From contig JAHBVO010000005.1 in assembly GCA_019637435.1 (NCBI GenBank), positions 620,001-684,000 on the forward strand: DNA of 64,000 bases, written 5' to 3'. Shown piece after piece: positions 1-7,924 of this stretch. Positions within the stretch are counted from its first letter, which is position 1. Each line of letters begins with the position of its first letter. Below the pieces are notes generated by a model. It searched no databases and had not been told where the DNA came from. It saw only the letters and a program-made list of their open reading frames with translations. This DNA is from Candidatus Obscuribacterales bacterium (GTDB lineage Bacteria > Cyanobacteriota > Vampirovibrionia > Obscuribacterales > Obscuribacteraceae). Position numbers and translations under genes: made by a program.

Positions 1-633
1 GAGGCGCAGCTTTCGGAGCGCTATGAGCAAATGCCACCGCCGGGAGAACCAGACTACAAATTCCTGGGAGGCAGCTTGCCAGTGCTGGTGCTGGCACCGC
101 ACGCAACTGCTTACTGGCGGGAAGGCGAGTTCAAAGGGCAGGATTCATTCACTGGCTCGCTTGCATCTATCTGCAATCGGCTGTCCATGTGCCATTCCAT
201 GCTGACCAACTATTGCTGCGCAGCCGACCCTGGTTGGTATTTAGAAACACCATTCCGCCGCGCGTTGACTGACGTTGTACGTGCAGGCAAAGTCGGTCTC
301 GTGATGATGGTATTGGGAAGTAGCTGGGAAGAAGCGCCTGGTTTGCAAGTTTCAAGTTACGGTCCCACGGAAGAAGCCTGCCACCCGTACATAAATCTGA
401 TCACCGAAAAACTTTCGAAGCTCGAACCGGTTGTTCCCGGCAGCTTCGATCATCCAGTGCGACCGCTCGCGCTGTTTATCTCCGAGGTTCTGGGCGTGCC
501 GACAATAATAGTCCGCTTGCACAAACGCTACCGGATGCCTCGCCTTCAGCCACAACCTTTTTCCAAAGTTGCAGGTTTGCTATCCGAATTTGCATCGGAA
601 ATCGGCGTAGAATTGGCTCGGAGTCAAGCTTAG
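1..633 (+). CDS. N-formylglutamate amidohydrolase-like protein, 5'-partial
   Basis: The frame is open from the first base, so the true start lies upstream and 210 C-terminal residues are visible. A hydrophobic strand ending in APHAT is followed by a G-Q-D-S-F-T segment. Near the end, VPTIIVRLHKRYR resembles the last strand and arginine-rich turn of N-formylglutamate amidohydrolase/zinc-hydrolase folds. The canonical DLHG motif is not obvious; a GLVMMVLGSS strand occupies the comparable place, so the function is uncertain and activity is not claimed. The stop codon TAG directly abuts the ATG of cutA, and the following acyl-CoA synthetase starts 12 bases after cutA, so the three genes look like one transcription unit. 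Confidence 0.45.
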   Translation, partial: EAQLSERYEQMPPPGEPDYKFLGGSLPVLVLAPHATAYWREGEFKGQDSFTGSLASICNRLSMCHSMLTNYCCAADPGWYLETPFRRALTDVVRAGKVGLVMMVLGSSWEEAPGLQVSSYGPTEEACHPYINLITEKLSKLEPVVPGSFDHPVRPLALFISEVLGVPTIIVRLHKRYRMPRLQPQPFSKVAGLLSEFASEIGVELARSQA

Positions 634-948
634 ATGCCCGGCGAACTAGTAGCACTCGTAACTTGTCCACCGGATCAAGCAGAGGTCATTGCCAAAACGA
701 TCGTCGAAAGCCGACTGGCAGCCTGCGTTAACATTTTGCCGGGAATCACTTCGGTATACTCCTGGGAAGGCGCTATACACAAGGATCCGGAGACATTGCT
801 CATAATAAAAACCAATCGCGCTTTTTATGATGCTTTTGAGACTAAAATCAAAGAGATACATCCGTACGATGTGCCTGAGATAATTTGTGTACCGATAGAA
901 CTGGGCAGTGAAGCCTATCTAAGCTGGCTAAACCAATCAATAGGCTGA
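634..948 (+). CDS. cutA: CutA1 divalent-cation tolerance protein
   Basis: The 104-residue product has the length and hallmarks of CutA1: an early strand with a CP turn (ALVTCPP), the RLAACVNILPGI segment, YSWEG, and HPYDVPEII near the C-terminus. CutA1 proteins are small cytoplasmic trimers with a ferredoxin-like fold linked to copper and other divalent-cation tolerance; the molecular role in bacteria is not settled. The ATG directly follows the stop codon of the upstream gene, implying translational coupling. The TGA stop is part of the sequence that forms the ribosome-binding site of the acyl-CoA synthetase downstream. Confidence 0.93.
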   Translation: MPGELVALVTCPPDQAEVIAKTIVESRLAACVNILPGITSVYSWEGAIHKDPETLLIIKTNRAFYDAFETKIKEIHPYDVPEIICVPIELGSEAYLSWLNQSIG

Positions 949-960
949 AAGGAGTTCGCG

Positions 961-2820
961 TTGGCTGACAGTGATGCAACTATCATCGACAGATTCTGGA
1001 GCCGCGTAAGCGAGACGCCTGACCGTACAGCGATCATGTACAAAGCTGATGGCAAGTACCATTCGGTAAATTGGCGGGACCATGGAAAAACCGTTGAGAG
1101 TCTTTCGGCTGCATTAATCAAACACGGATTGCAGCCGGATGACAAAGTCGGAATTCTCTCCGGAAATCGGCAACACTGGACCTGGGCTGATTTAGCCATT
1201 CTTTCCGCGCGCTGCGTCACGGTTCCTGTTTATCCAACACTGGGTGCAGAGGAAGTTTCATACGTTCTTGAACATAGCGACGTCACGGCAGTATTTGTTG
1301 AAAACGCTCGCCAGCTAGAGAAAATCAGTACTCCCTCATCAACCAATCCTGGAAAACTGAAACTAGTAGTCATCATGGATGGTGCCCCATCAAATGCGGA
1401 GCCGCTTCTCGAAATAAAGTCCTGGGACGACTTCCTAAAAGAAGGTGCTGACTGTCTCTCCGAAATTGGCGATCAAGTTCGTCAGCGCCGCGAGAATATC
1501 GATCCGGAATCGGTAGCGACGATCGTTTACACATCAGGCACTACCGGCTTGCCCAAGGGTGTCATGCTCTTGCACCGAAACATTTATTCGGTACTTGGAG
1601 CAATGAGCGACATGGTGGACTTCAACGAAGATGACCTCGCTTTGTCATTCTTGCCACTGGCTCATGTGTATGAACGAGTAGGCGGACAGTTTCTGTCTAC
1701 ATATTTAGGCATTCCGTTTGCGTATGCAGAGTCGATGGAACAGGTCGCAAACAATCTGCAGGAAGTCAGACCAACGTTTCTAAACGCAGTGCCTCGATTC
1801 TACGAAAAGGTCTATGCGAGAGTGCAAGGACAAATTCGCCAGATGCCGCCTGCGCAGCAAGGTTTTGTCCGCTGGGCGATCGCACTCGGCAAGCGCGCGA
1901 CGAAACAAAAGATGGAAGCGAAACATGACACAAGTATTCTCGATCAGCTTTATAAAGCCGAACTGAGAATTGCCGATCGGTTGGTATTCCGAAAAATCAG
2001 AGAGCGCTTCGGTGGTCGCTTACGCATGATGACTTCGGGCGCGGCACCGCTCGCCAACGATGTTCACATCTTCTTCGAAGCGCTAGGCATGCCGATTGTG
2101 GAAGGTTACGGCTTGACGGAAACTAGCGCACCATTATGCGTTAATAAACCGAGCGACAATCATTTTAAAACTGTTGGAAGACCGCTCGCAGGCGTAGAGG
2201 TTAAACTGAATCCCGATGGCGAACTCTTGGTAAAAGGACCTAACGTTTTTAAAGGCTATTACAAAAACGAGGAAGCTACTGCGGCGGCGTTTGAAGACGG
2301 ATGGTTTAAAACCGGTGATATCGCCAGAATTGACGAACAAGGCTATATAACGATCACCGATCGGAAGAAAGACATCATCATCACCGCTGGTGGCAAACAT
2401 GTAGCACCGCAATTTATTGAGAACTTATTCAAGGACGAACCGCTCATCAACCATGTCATCGCATATGGTGACAGGCGAAAATACATTACTGGTTTGATCA
2501 CGCTCAACCCTGATGGACTCAAGAGCTTCGCAGCCAGTAAGTCTCTAAGCTACAAAGACATCAAGGAACTCTGCCAGAATCCGACAGTCCGCAAAGAGAT
2601 TGAACGAGTAGTTCACGACAAGAATCAAAATCTTGCGCGGTTTCAGCGCATCAAGAAATTTGTGATTCTCGATAAAGAGCTGACCATCGAAGACAATGAT
2701 TTGACGCCCACCTTGAAGGTCAAGCGAAAAGTTGTCACCGAGAAATACCGAAAGGAATTGGACGAACTCTACGAAGCAGAGGATCTCGAAGCGCAGGAAA
2801 CTGCCGAGGTCGACGCTTAG
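961..2820 (+). CDS. Long-chain acyl-CoA synthetase (AMP-binding)
   Basis: This 619-residue adenylate-forming enzyme activates a fatty acid with ATP and CoA, probably at the membrane. The P-loop YTSGTTGLPKG is at about residues 189-200, GYGLTETSA near 382, the DGWFKTGD motif near 447-454, and the lysine-rich ITDRKKDIIITAGGKHVAP segment near 464-482, all features of the FACS/FadD15 class. The start is TTG, with AAAGGAG seven bases upstream. It follows cutA by 12 bases, so it is probably co-transcribed with it. Its last four bases overlap the 3' end of a convergent gene. The C-terminus is acidic (many Glu/Asp). Substrate chain length cannot be read from sequence. Confidence 0.92.
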   Translation: MADSDATIIDRFWSRVSETPDRTAIMYKADGKYHSVNWRDHGKTVESLSAALIKHGLQPDDKVGILSGNRQHWTWADLAILSARCVTVPVYPTLGAEEVSYVLEHSDVTAVFVENARQLEKISTPSSTNPGKLKLVVIMDGAPSNAEPLLEIKSWDDFLKEGADCLSEIGDQVRQRRENIDPESVATIVYTSGTTGLPKGVMLLHRNIYSVLGAMSDMVDFNEDDLALSFLPLAHVYERVGGQFLSTYLGIPFAYAESMEQVANNLQEVRPTFLNAVPRFYEKVYARVQGQIRQMPPAQQGFVRWAIALGKRATKQKMEAKHDTSILDQLYKAELRIADRLVFRKIRERFGGRLRMMTSGAAPLANDVHIFFEALGMPIVEGYGLTETSAPLCVNKPSDNHFKTVGRPLAGVEVKLNPDGELLVKGPNVFKGYYKNEEATAAAFEDGWFKTGDIARIDEQGYITITDRKKDIIITAGGKHVAPQFIENLFKDEPLINHVIAYGDRRKYITGLITLNPDGLKSFAASKSLSYKDIKELCQNPTVRKEIERVVHDKNQNLARFQRIKKFVILDKELTIEDNDLTPTLKVKRKVVTEKYRKELDELYEAEDLEAQETAEVDA

Positions 2821-3431
2821 GGCAAAAAAACATGGCTCACAGAGCGGCAAAGCCACGTAAATACTTTCTCAACTAAGAAGGCAACGCCCGAGAGAATACC
2901 GTACCCAAGGCCTACAACGGTAGAGTACACAGCAAAAAATAATAACAGAACCGCAAAAGCTCTTAAGGCGTACAAGAACGGAAACAGCCTGGACTCGAGC
3001 CGAGATATATTTCGCCTTCCAGGCATTCCGGGAACAAGAATGCCAAGCCACTCAACAAACTTGTTCGCATAGTCATTGCCAAACGCCCAGTGTCGCGAGC
3101 GGGGCACGACATTCGATATGCGAGAGACCTCAGGCAGAGCCGCAATTGATGGAGAAATCTTCGGGTAAGAGACCTGGCTCGGACACTCACGATCTGAAAG
3201 TTTTTTGGAATTAGCTTTTACAGCTTCATAAGAGTATTCGCTGAAGGGACCAGCTTCGTACCCCCTGGCAATTGCCGAACAGTCAGGACACTTCAAAATC
3301 TCAGCGGCAAAAATCGTCCCGCACTGTGTGCAAGCGTGCGTCCTAACCGCGTCGAACTTTCTGTGTTCGGCCAACTCGGTCGGACTCAACTCGCCCGCCG
3401 GGCGTCCAAGTTTCTTTTGCTCATTGGTCAT
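2817..3431 (-). CDS. Zinc-ribbon membrane protein of unknown function
   Basis: I do not recognise a named family. The 204-residue protein has a C-x2-C / C-x2-C zinc ribbon at about residues 34-52 (ACTQCG and KCPDCS). A polar linker follows, and then two hydrophobic segments at about residues 150-195 that should be membrane helices. A cytoplasmic zinc ribbon tethered to the inner membrane is the likely topology. The 3' end overlaps the stop of the acyl-CoA synthetase by four bases in convergent orientation. It is divergent from the next gene across a roughly 270-base intergenic region that holds a strong + strand promoter. Confidence 0.7.
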   Translation of the reverse strand: MTNEQKKLGRPAGELSPTELAEHRKFDAVRTHACTQCGTIFAAEILKCPDCSAIARGYEAGPFSEYSYEAVKANSKKLSDRECPSQVSYPKISPSIAALPEVSRISNVVPRSRHWAFGNDYANKFVEWLGILVPGMPGRRNISRLESRLFPFLYALRAFAVLLLFFAVYSTVVGLGYGILSGVAFLVEKVFTWLCRSVSHVFLP

Positions 3432-3554
3432 AAAACCATCTTGTCACTGCTTCCAAGTCTTGTAAATCCGGCGCAGGGGTGAAAACCGTGTGGTCGAAGC
3501 CTCAAAAATTTGGCAAAATTCCCTATATATCGATAGTTCTAGATTAAAAAGCTA

Positions 3555-3583
3555 TTTACATTCGCTTGGCAACTAATTACAAT
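3555..3583 (+). promoter_or_regulatory. Sigma-70-type promoter
   Basis: A TTTACA -35 box and a TACAAT -10 box are separated by exactly 17 bases; both are one mismatch from consensus. It sits about 120 bases upstream of the DUF6159-like gene, in the divergent intergenic region 3432-3701. I see no other clear structure in that region. Confidence 0.65.
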
Positions 3584-3701
3584 ACTGTCGGCAGCTTATA
3601 TGCCGTTCCATGGACCTCCGCTCTTCTAAGCGGCTCTCCCCTTACTAAATTATCCGACCGGACGCGGTTTGCTGGTTTTCCAGCCACGAGGAAAAGAACT
3701 T

Positions 3702-4712
3702 ATGTTTGATTCGATAGGACGAGGCTTTAGGCTAATCTGGGCCAGCATCAAGATGGGCTGGCACGACAAACGCCTCTTGGTCCCGTCCATAATCACAGTA
3801 GTGATGAACATCTTTTTCGCCATCCTGATGTTTGTCCAGGCAAAGAGCAACTTCGGCGGCAAGTCTGAAGTCGCGGGCAAGTTTATGCAACAAGGACAGA
3901 GCCTTCTTCAAGGTGGTCCGGGCGGTGCGCACGGTTTAGCCGGGATGACCGGACTCAACGGTCCGATGGACCCGTCGGGGCTCGGTGCGGCAATGGGCAA
4001 CGTCAGCCAGGACAATGTGATGGCAGTCACCGGCATTCTCTGCGTTTGGTGGCTCACCAACAGATTCCTCGAAGGCGTCACGACTGCGCTGGTGTACAGC
4101 CATCTGACAGAAGGACGCGGTTCCGGCAAATTCGGCGCAGCCGCAAGTGCTGTGTTCACGAGCCTTCCAGCGATCATCATGCTAGGTTTAGTCACATTAA
4201 TCGTCAAACGCATTGCTGGCTGGTTGCGCTCTAAGCAGGGAGCAGGCGGCATGTTCGGCTTCGGCTTTAACTTCCTTGCTGGAATTATGGAAGTATTTTG
4301 GACTCTGGCGGGTCACATGATCCTGCCGGCAATCGTTATAGAAGGAACATCTTTCTGGGGTGCGTTGAAACGCGCCGACCGCATCGCGCAGGGCAACCTC
4401 CTCACCATCGGTGTAGGCGAAGTCGGCGTTGATGTAATTTGCCGCGTCACGAGCGGAATTGTTTACGCAATCGGCTTGGGCGGCTTCGGTCTCGCCTATT
4501 TTGCGCAGATGAGCGTCAGTTCGCCGGCGATGGTCATCACCGGAATTGCCTGGGCAGCCCTGGTTCTCGTTATCACAGCTCTATCCATTTATATACGAGC
4601 AGCGTTCTACACCTGCCTGTATGTGTGGGCTATCACCGCTGAGGAAGTGGAAGAAGCCATGCGTGCCGAAATTGCACCGCCAGCTCCGCTGGCAGCTGCA
4701 CTAGCTCACTAA
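3702..4712 (+). CDS. DUF6159-like polytopic membrane protein
   Basis: The 336-residue product begins with MFDSIGRGFRLIWASIKMGW, then hydrophobic helices. It ends with a membrane helix followed by YIRAAFYTCLYVWA and a short tail, a pattern I associate with the DUF6159 family of uncharacterised bacterial membrane proteins. About five or six helices are visible, with a Gly/Met-rich loop (residues about 65-110) between the first and second. I chose the ATG at 3702 because GAGGAAAAG lies just upstream; a TTG at 3669 is also in frame. A strong promoter lies about 120 bases upstream. The stop overlaps the end of the convergent peptidase gene by four bases. Function unknown. Confidence 0.75.
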   Translation: MFDSIGRGFRLIWASIKMGWHDKRLLVPSIITVVMNIFFAILMFVQAKSNFGGKSEVAGKFMQQGQSLLQGGPGGAHGLAGMTGLNGPMDPSGLGAAMGNVSQDNVMAVTGILCVWWLTNRFLEGVTTALVYSHLTEGRGSGKFGAAASAVFTSLPAIIMLGLVTLIVKRIAGWLRSKQGAGGMFGFGFNFLAGIMEVFWTLAGHMILPAIVIEGTSFWGALKRADRIAQGNLLTIGVGEVGVDVICRVTSGIVYAIGLGGFGLAYFAQMSVSSPAMVITGIAWAALVLVITALSIYIRAAFYTCLYVWAITAEEVEEAMRAEIAPPAPLAAALAH

Positions 4713-5365
4713 GAGCCTTTCGGGAAGTAGAGTCTGTAGTACTTTTGCTCGCGATAGTGGCCGAAGCGGTCATCCAGTATCTGATGCTCCAGTCGACCCA
4801 TTGAGTTGCTGTAGGCAGTGTATCGCTGATTCCGTTGGTCATATTCGCCGACAAAGCCAACGTGCCGATCGTTGTTACCTGGTTTTCCACTCGTATCGCC
4901 GCCCATGCCGACCACCGCGTCACCAGGCTTGATCTCGCTTCTCGGAATTTCCCGGGCCAAGCCCTGACTTTTCATCACGTCCACCCAGCGGGGAACCAGC
5001 ACCTGTGTCAATTCTCGATAGTTTGGACTGTCATCAGAGTTGATGAAACGGCCGATGCGCAACGCGTCGCGATAAACATTTGAAGCTGTCGATGCGCACT
5101 GTACCCGAGGTTTCGGATATCGCATCTCCTTCGGAACCCAATCCGGCGTCTCGCCCATTTTATTATCCTTCTCACTTTGAAGGACATCCAAAATCTGTCG
5201 ATTGGCTTCACCACCGGGTTGCACCGGCGCGCCGTGGCGATCAGTTAATGATTGGGTCCAGGCATCAAGCCTTGCCGCGTCCATGCCAGAATGCTCGGAG
5301 CCCGCAAAAGCTGACTTCTGCTCGAAGTTGACCTTTTTTAGATTGTTGTCGAATACTTCTGTCAT
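4709..5365 (-). CDS. Putative CHAP/NlpC-type cysteine peptidase
   Basis: The 218-residue protein has a candidate catalytic cysteine at about residue 90 in QCASTASNVYR. It also has a PGDAVVG turn and a candidate histidine at about residue 168 in DRHVGFVGEY, followed by YSNSMGR. Cys-helix, 'PGD' turn and His-strand in that order is the layout of CHAP/NlpC-P60 peptidoglycan hydrolases. No signal peptide is visible. I prefer the ATG at 5365, preceded by AAAGG, over an in-frame ATG at 5398. It diverges from a LysM protein gene; a wall-binding protein beside a wall-cleaving one fits joint cell-wall work, but that is inference. The exact subfamily is unsure. Confidence 0.6.
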   Translation of the reverse strand: MTEVFDNNLKKVNFEQKSAFAGSEHSGMDAARLDAWTQSLTDRHGAPVQPGGEANRQILDVLQSEKDNKMGETPDWVPKEMRYPKPRVQCASTASNVYRDALRIGRFINSDDSPNYRELTQVLVPRWVDVMKSQGLAREIPRSEIKPGDAVVGMGGDTSGKPGNNDRHVGFVGEYDQRNQRYTAYSNSMGRLEHQILDDRFGHYREQKYYRLYFPKGS

Positions 5366-5463
5366 GCAGCCTTTATACCCAGAACGCCGCGCCATCAAGC
5401 GAAGACGGTCTTTCAGTACGCCTTCGCCCGGACACGTGCAGTCGTTAAATCGACGTTCCGGTT

Positions 5464-5484
5464 AGTTGCAGCTTGGTTGCAACT
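5464..5484. promoter_or_regulatory. Inverted repeat in divergent intergenic region
   Basis: Two 7-base arms, AGTTGCA and TGCAACT, are perfect inverted copies separated by 7 bases. They lie midway between the divergent peptidase and LysM genes, 60 bases before the LysM ATG. This could be a shared operator or a transcript hairpin; I found no convincing -35/-10 pair to choose between them. Confidence 0.35.
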
Positions 5485-5544
5485 TCTCTGTAGTCTTGCA
5501 GAGTGACTGACGAACACCGCCCAAAATCATGAGGCCACGCTACT

Positions 5545-6618
5545 ATGACTGCTGTAGAAAGAATTGAACATCAAAATAATGCCGCTGGAGATCGTACGGA
5601 TTCACCAATTGCAAGAGAGGCGATGCTACTCATGGCGGTCTCTGACTCCCGCGGGGGAGCAACACAACGGACAGAACCCCGCTCTCTAACACTGACAAAT
5701 CCCTACGCTGGTATCGCGGACAGTGCAATCGGTTCATGTGGTCCAACCACCGATTGTGAGTCGCGAAGGCAATTCAGGCCTGACCCCTCCCTGAGCACGC
5801 CACGTGCACGAGAATGGCAACAGCAATCACAACAGCAACGCAGACAGAACTTAGAAGTTGGGACAGACGGTCGCTATGAGGTCAAGCCCGGCGATAGTTT
5901 ATGGACGATTGGCGAGCGAGCTGCGCGCGGAGATAGGTCACAAAGACCGTCAGCCCGTGAAATACAAGAGTCGATGCGTCGCATCATCGAAGCGAATCCG
6001 GATCTGAAATGCAATCCAAACCTTCTGAGACGCGGGCAGCGATTGGTAATACCAGACAACGTTCGACCGGGAACTGAAACGCCCTCGACTCCGCAAGAAC
6101 CGAACACTTCTCGTGAAGGCAGACAGGAGGCGAGACCTACTCAACCGGCTCCTGAAGCGCGTCCGGCACAACCAGCGCCCGAAGCACGCCCGGCGCAACC
6201 TGCACCTGAAGCACGCCCGGCTCGGCCGGCTCCTGAAGCACGTCCGGCACAACCAGCGCCCGAAGCACGTCCGGCACAGCCGGCACCTGAAGCACGTCCG
6301 GCGCAACCCGCACCTGAAGCACGTCCGGCACAACCAGCGCCCGAAGCACGTCCGGCACAACCAGCGCCCGAAGCACGTCCGGCACAGCCGGCGCCCGAAG
6401 CACGTCCGGCACAACCAGCGCCCGAAGCACGCCCGACGCAACCCGCGCCCGAAGCACGTCCTGACTCGCTACCAGCGAATCCGGAATGTCCGCCTCACGA
6501 CCGTTCGGAAAAACCGCGGAAGCCCTACGACTTCAATCCGTTCGATGGACGCTTCCAAAACTTGCCCTATTTCATTCCGAACGCCGATCTTGAGCGTCTC
6601 CGCAATCAAGGCAACTAA
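5545..6618 (+). CDS. LysM-domain protein with proline-rich repeat tract
   Basis: The 357-residue protein has a polar N-terminal region, then one LysM domain at about residues 109-171 (YEVKPGDSLWTIGERAA to GQRLVIPDN), which in known proteins binds peptidoglycan or other GlcNAc polymers. A repeat tract of twelve EARPAQPAP units follows (residues about 195-302), then a short C-terminal segment rich in Asn, Phe and Pro. No signal peptide is evident, as in the second LysM protein at 35881 that shares this layout. The Pro-rich tract should be an extended, rigid spacer. The gene is divergent from a putative wall peptidase and convergent with a glycosyltransferase. Confidence 0.85.
   Translation: MTAVERIEHQNNAAGDRTDSPIAREAMLLMAVSDSRGGATQRTEPRSLTLTNPYAGIADSAIGSCGPTTDCESRRQFRPDPSLSTPRAREWQQQSQQQRRQNLEVGTDGRYEVKPGDSLWTIGERAARGDRSQRPSAREIQESMRRIIEANPDLKCNPNLLRRGQRLVIPDNVRPGTETPSTPQEPNTSREGRQEARPTQPAPEARPAQPAPEARPAQPAPEARPARPAPEARPAQPAPEARPAQPAPEARPAQPAPEARPAQPAPEARPAQPAPEARPAQPAPEARPAQPAPEARPTQPAPEARPDSLPANPECPPHDRSEKPRKPYDFNPFDGRFQNLPYFIPNADLERLRNQGN
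6127..6450 (+). repeat. 12 x 27-bp in-frame tandem repeat
   Basis: Twelve consecutive 27-base units encode EARPAQPAP; the first and last read EARPTQPAP and the fourth EARPARPAP. Third-position differences show that the array is not newly amplified as a whole, but neighbouring units are nearly identical, so copy number could vary between strains. Confidence 0.95.
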
Positions 6619-6666
6619 AAAACATGCATGCGATTCTAGTTCCAAACGTGGAAATAGAATCGCATG
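6617..6666 (-). terminator. Rho-independent terminator for the GT2 gene
   Basis: A 12-base perfect stem (CATGCGATTCTA with TAGAATCGCATG) extends after one mismatch by TTCC/GGAA, closing a six-base loop. On the minus strand the hairpin is followed by six T residues, which makes it an intrinsic terminator for the glycosyltransferase. For the + strand LysM gene the downstream T tract is weak, but the hairpin may still act in both directions. Confidence 0.85.
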
Positions 6667-6681
6667 GTGATTTCCTTCTAC

Positions 6682-7746
6682 CTATTCTTCCGGCTGAAAC
6701 GACTGCGATTCAAGCACGGTATGAATTGCGTAGGTGCGCTTGTCTTGCGACTCGTGATAGGTTCGAATCAACAGCTCTGCCATCAATCCCATGAGGATGC
6801 ACTGCACACCGACCATGAATAACATAGTCGTGAGCACCGGCAGTGGTGTGTCGATGAAGTGCGTATCATAGAAGAGTCGAAGAATGACCATCAATGCGAA
6901 AGCGGCAAAGGAGCCAAGCATCGAAAGTCCGCCGATCGAACCGAAAACGTAAATCGGTTTCGTCAGATAGTTCGACATAAATGTGACGGTGATGAGGTCG
7001 AGAACAACTTTGAACGTTCTCGATATACCGTACTTAGATTGTCCGAATCTTCTGGGATGGTGAATAACCGGTATCTCAGCCACTTTCGCACCGAGCCAGG
7101 TTGCGTAGATCGGAACAAATCTATGCATCTCACCGTAGAGTTTGACGTCTTGAATCACTTCACGACGATACGCCTTCAAACAGCAACCATAGTCACTCAG
7201 CTTCACGCCCGTCATTTTTGAAATCAGGCGATTGGCAATCCATGAAGGGATCAGACGCAAGAACAATTCGTCGTGACGTTTTTTACGCCAGCCGCTGACG
7301 ACATCGTAACCCTCATTAAGTTTGTCCAATAGACGCGAAATGTCCTTCGGATCATTTTGAAGGTCGGCATCGATGTGCAGAATAATCTTGCCTCGCGCAT
7401 AATCATGTCCCGCAGACAGTGCGGGCGTCTTACCGTAGTTACGCGCAAATTTCAAAACTCGTACGTTTGAGTCTTTAACCCAAAGTTGTTTGATCAGTTC
7501 ATAAGAACGATCGGTAGAACCGTCATCAATAAACAGAAGCTCGTACGTGCAGCCAATTTTGGAGAGCGCGTCGATGGTCTGGTCATAGAGAGGTTGAATC
7601 GTATCCTCTTCATTGCAAACCGGGATGATGATCGACAGGTCGACCTCACCGGGCTTCGCTGGCGTCTGAACGCTCGCCGGTACACCATTGAGAATGGTTT
7701 CGCCGGATCGATACGAGATTGTTGGGGGGTATTGAATACTAGGCAT
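6682..7746 (-). CDS. Family 2 glycosyltransferase, DPM1/GtrB-like
   Basis: The 354-residue enzyme has a GT-A domain: LSIIIPVCNEE, DDGS at residues 74-77, DADLQ (metal-binding) at 126-130 and RFGQSKYG near 228. Two C-terminal membrane helices follow (about 260-345), a layout typical of polyisoprenyl-phosphate glycosyltransferases (DPM1/GtrB/ArnC class). Such enzymes load a sugar onto a lipid carrier at the inner leaflet, and the ArnT-like enzyme encoded at 10038 belongs to a class that uses lipid-linked sugars, so the two could act in sequence; this is inference. A strong terminator follows the gene. It is divergent from asnB; I saw no Shine-Dalgarno match upstream of the ATG. Confidence 0.9.
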   Translation of the reverse strand: MPSIQYPPTISYRSGETILNGVPASVQTPAKPGEVDLSIIIPVCNEEDTIQPLYDQTIDALSKIGCTYELLFIDDGSTDRSYELIKQLWVKDSNVRVLKFARNYGKTPALSAGHDYARGKIILHIDADLQNDPKDISRLLDKLNEGYDVVSGWRKKRHDELFLRLIPSWIANRLISKMTGVKLSDYGCCLKAYRREVIQDVKLYGEMHRFVPIYATWLGAKVAEIPVIHHPRRFGQSKYGISRTFKVVLDLITVTFMSNYLTKPIYVFGSIGGLSMLGSFAAFALMVILRLFYDTHFIDTPLPVLTTMLFMVGVQCILMGLMAELLIRTYHESQDKRTYAIHTVLESQSFQPEE

Positions 7747-7924
7747 GGCAGCATTAAAACATGGTGCGCAAGTTTGTTACCTTGAAAACTTCTTATCACC
7801 GCTAAAGCCCGCGCCAGTCTGCCAAAATTCTGTATTCAAGTTGCTACACATGAGGGCACGCTAATGAATGCGTTCCTTATGAAGAAGATACTTGATATCG
7901 GAAACGGCGTGGAGACTGCTATCT

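Noticed and set aside
6113..6670. Alternative frames across the EARPAQPAP repeat.
   Set aside because: They have basic, repetitive translations created by the 27-base unit; the LysM frame explains the region.
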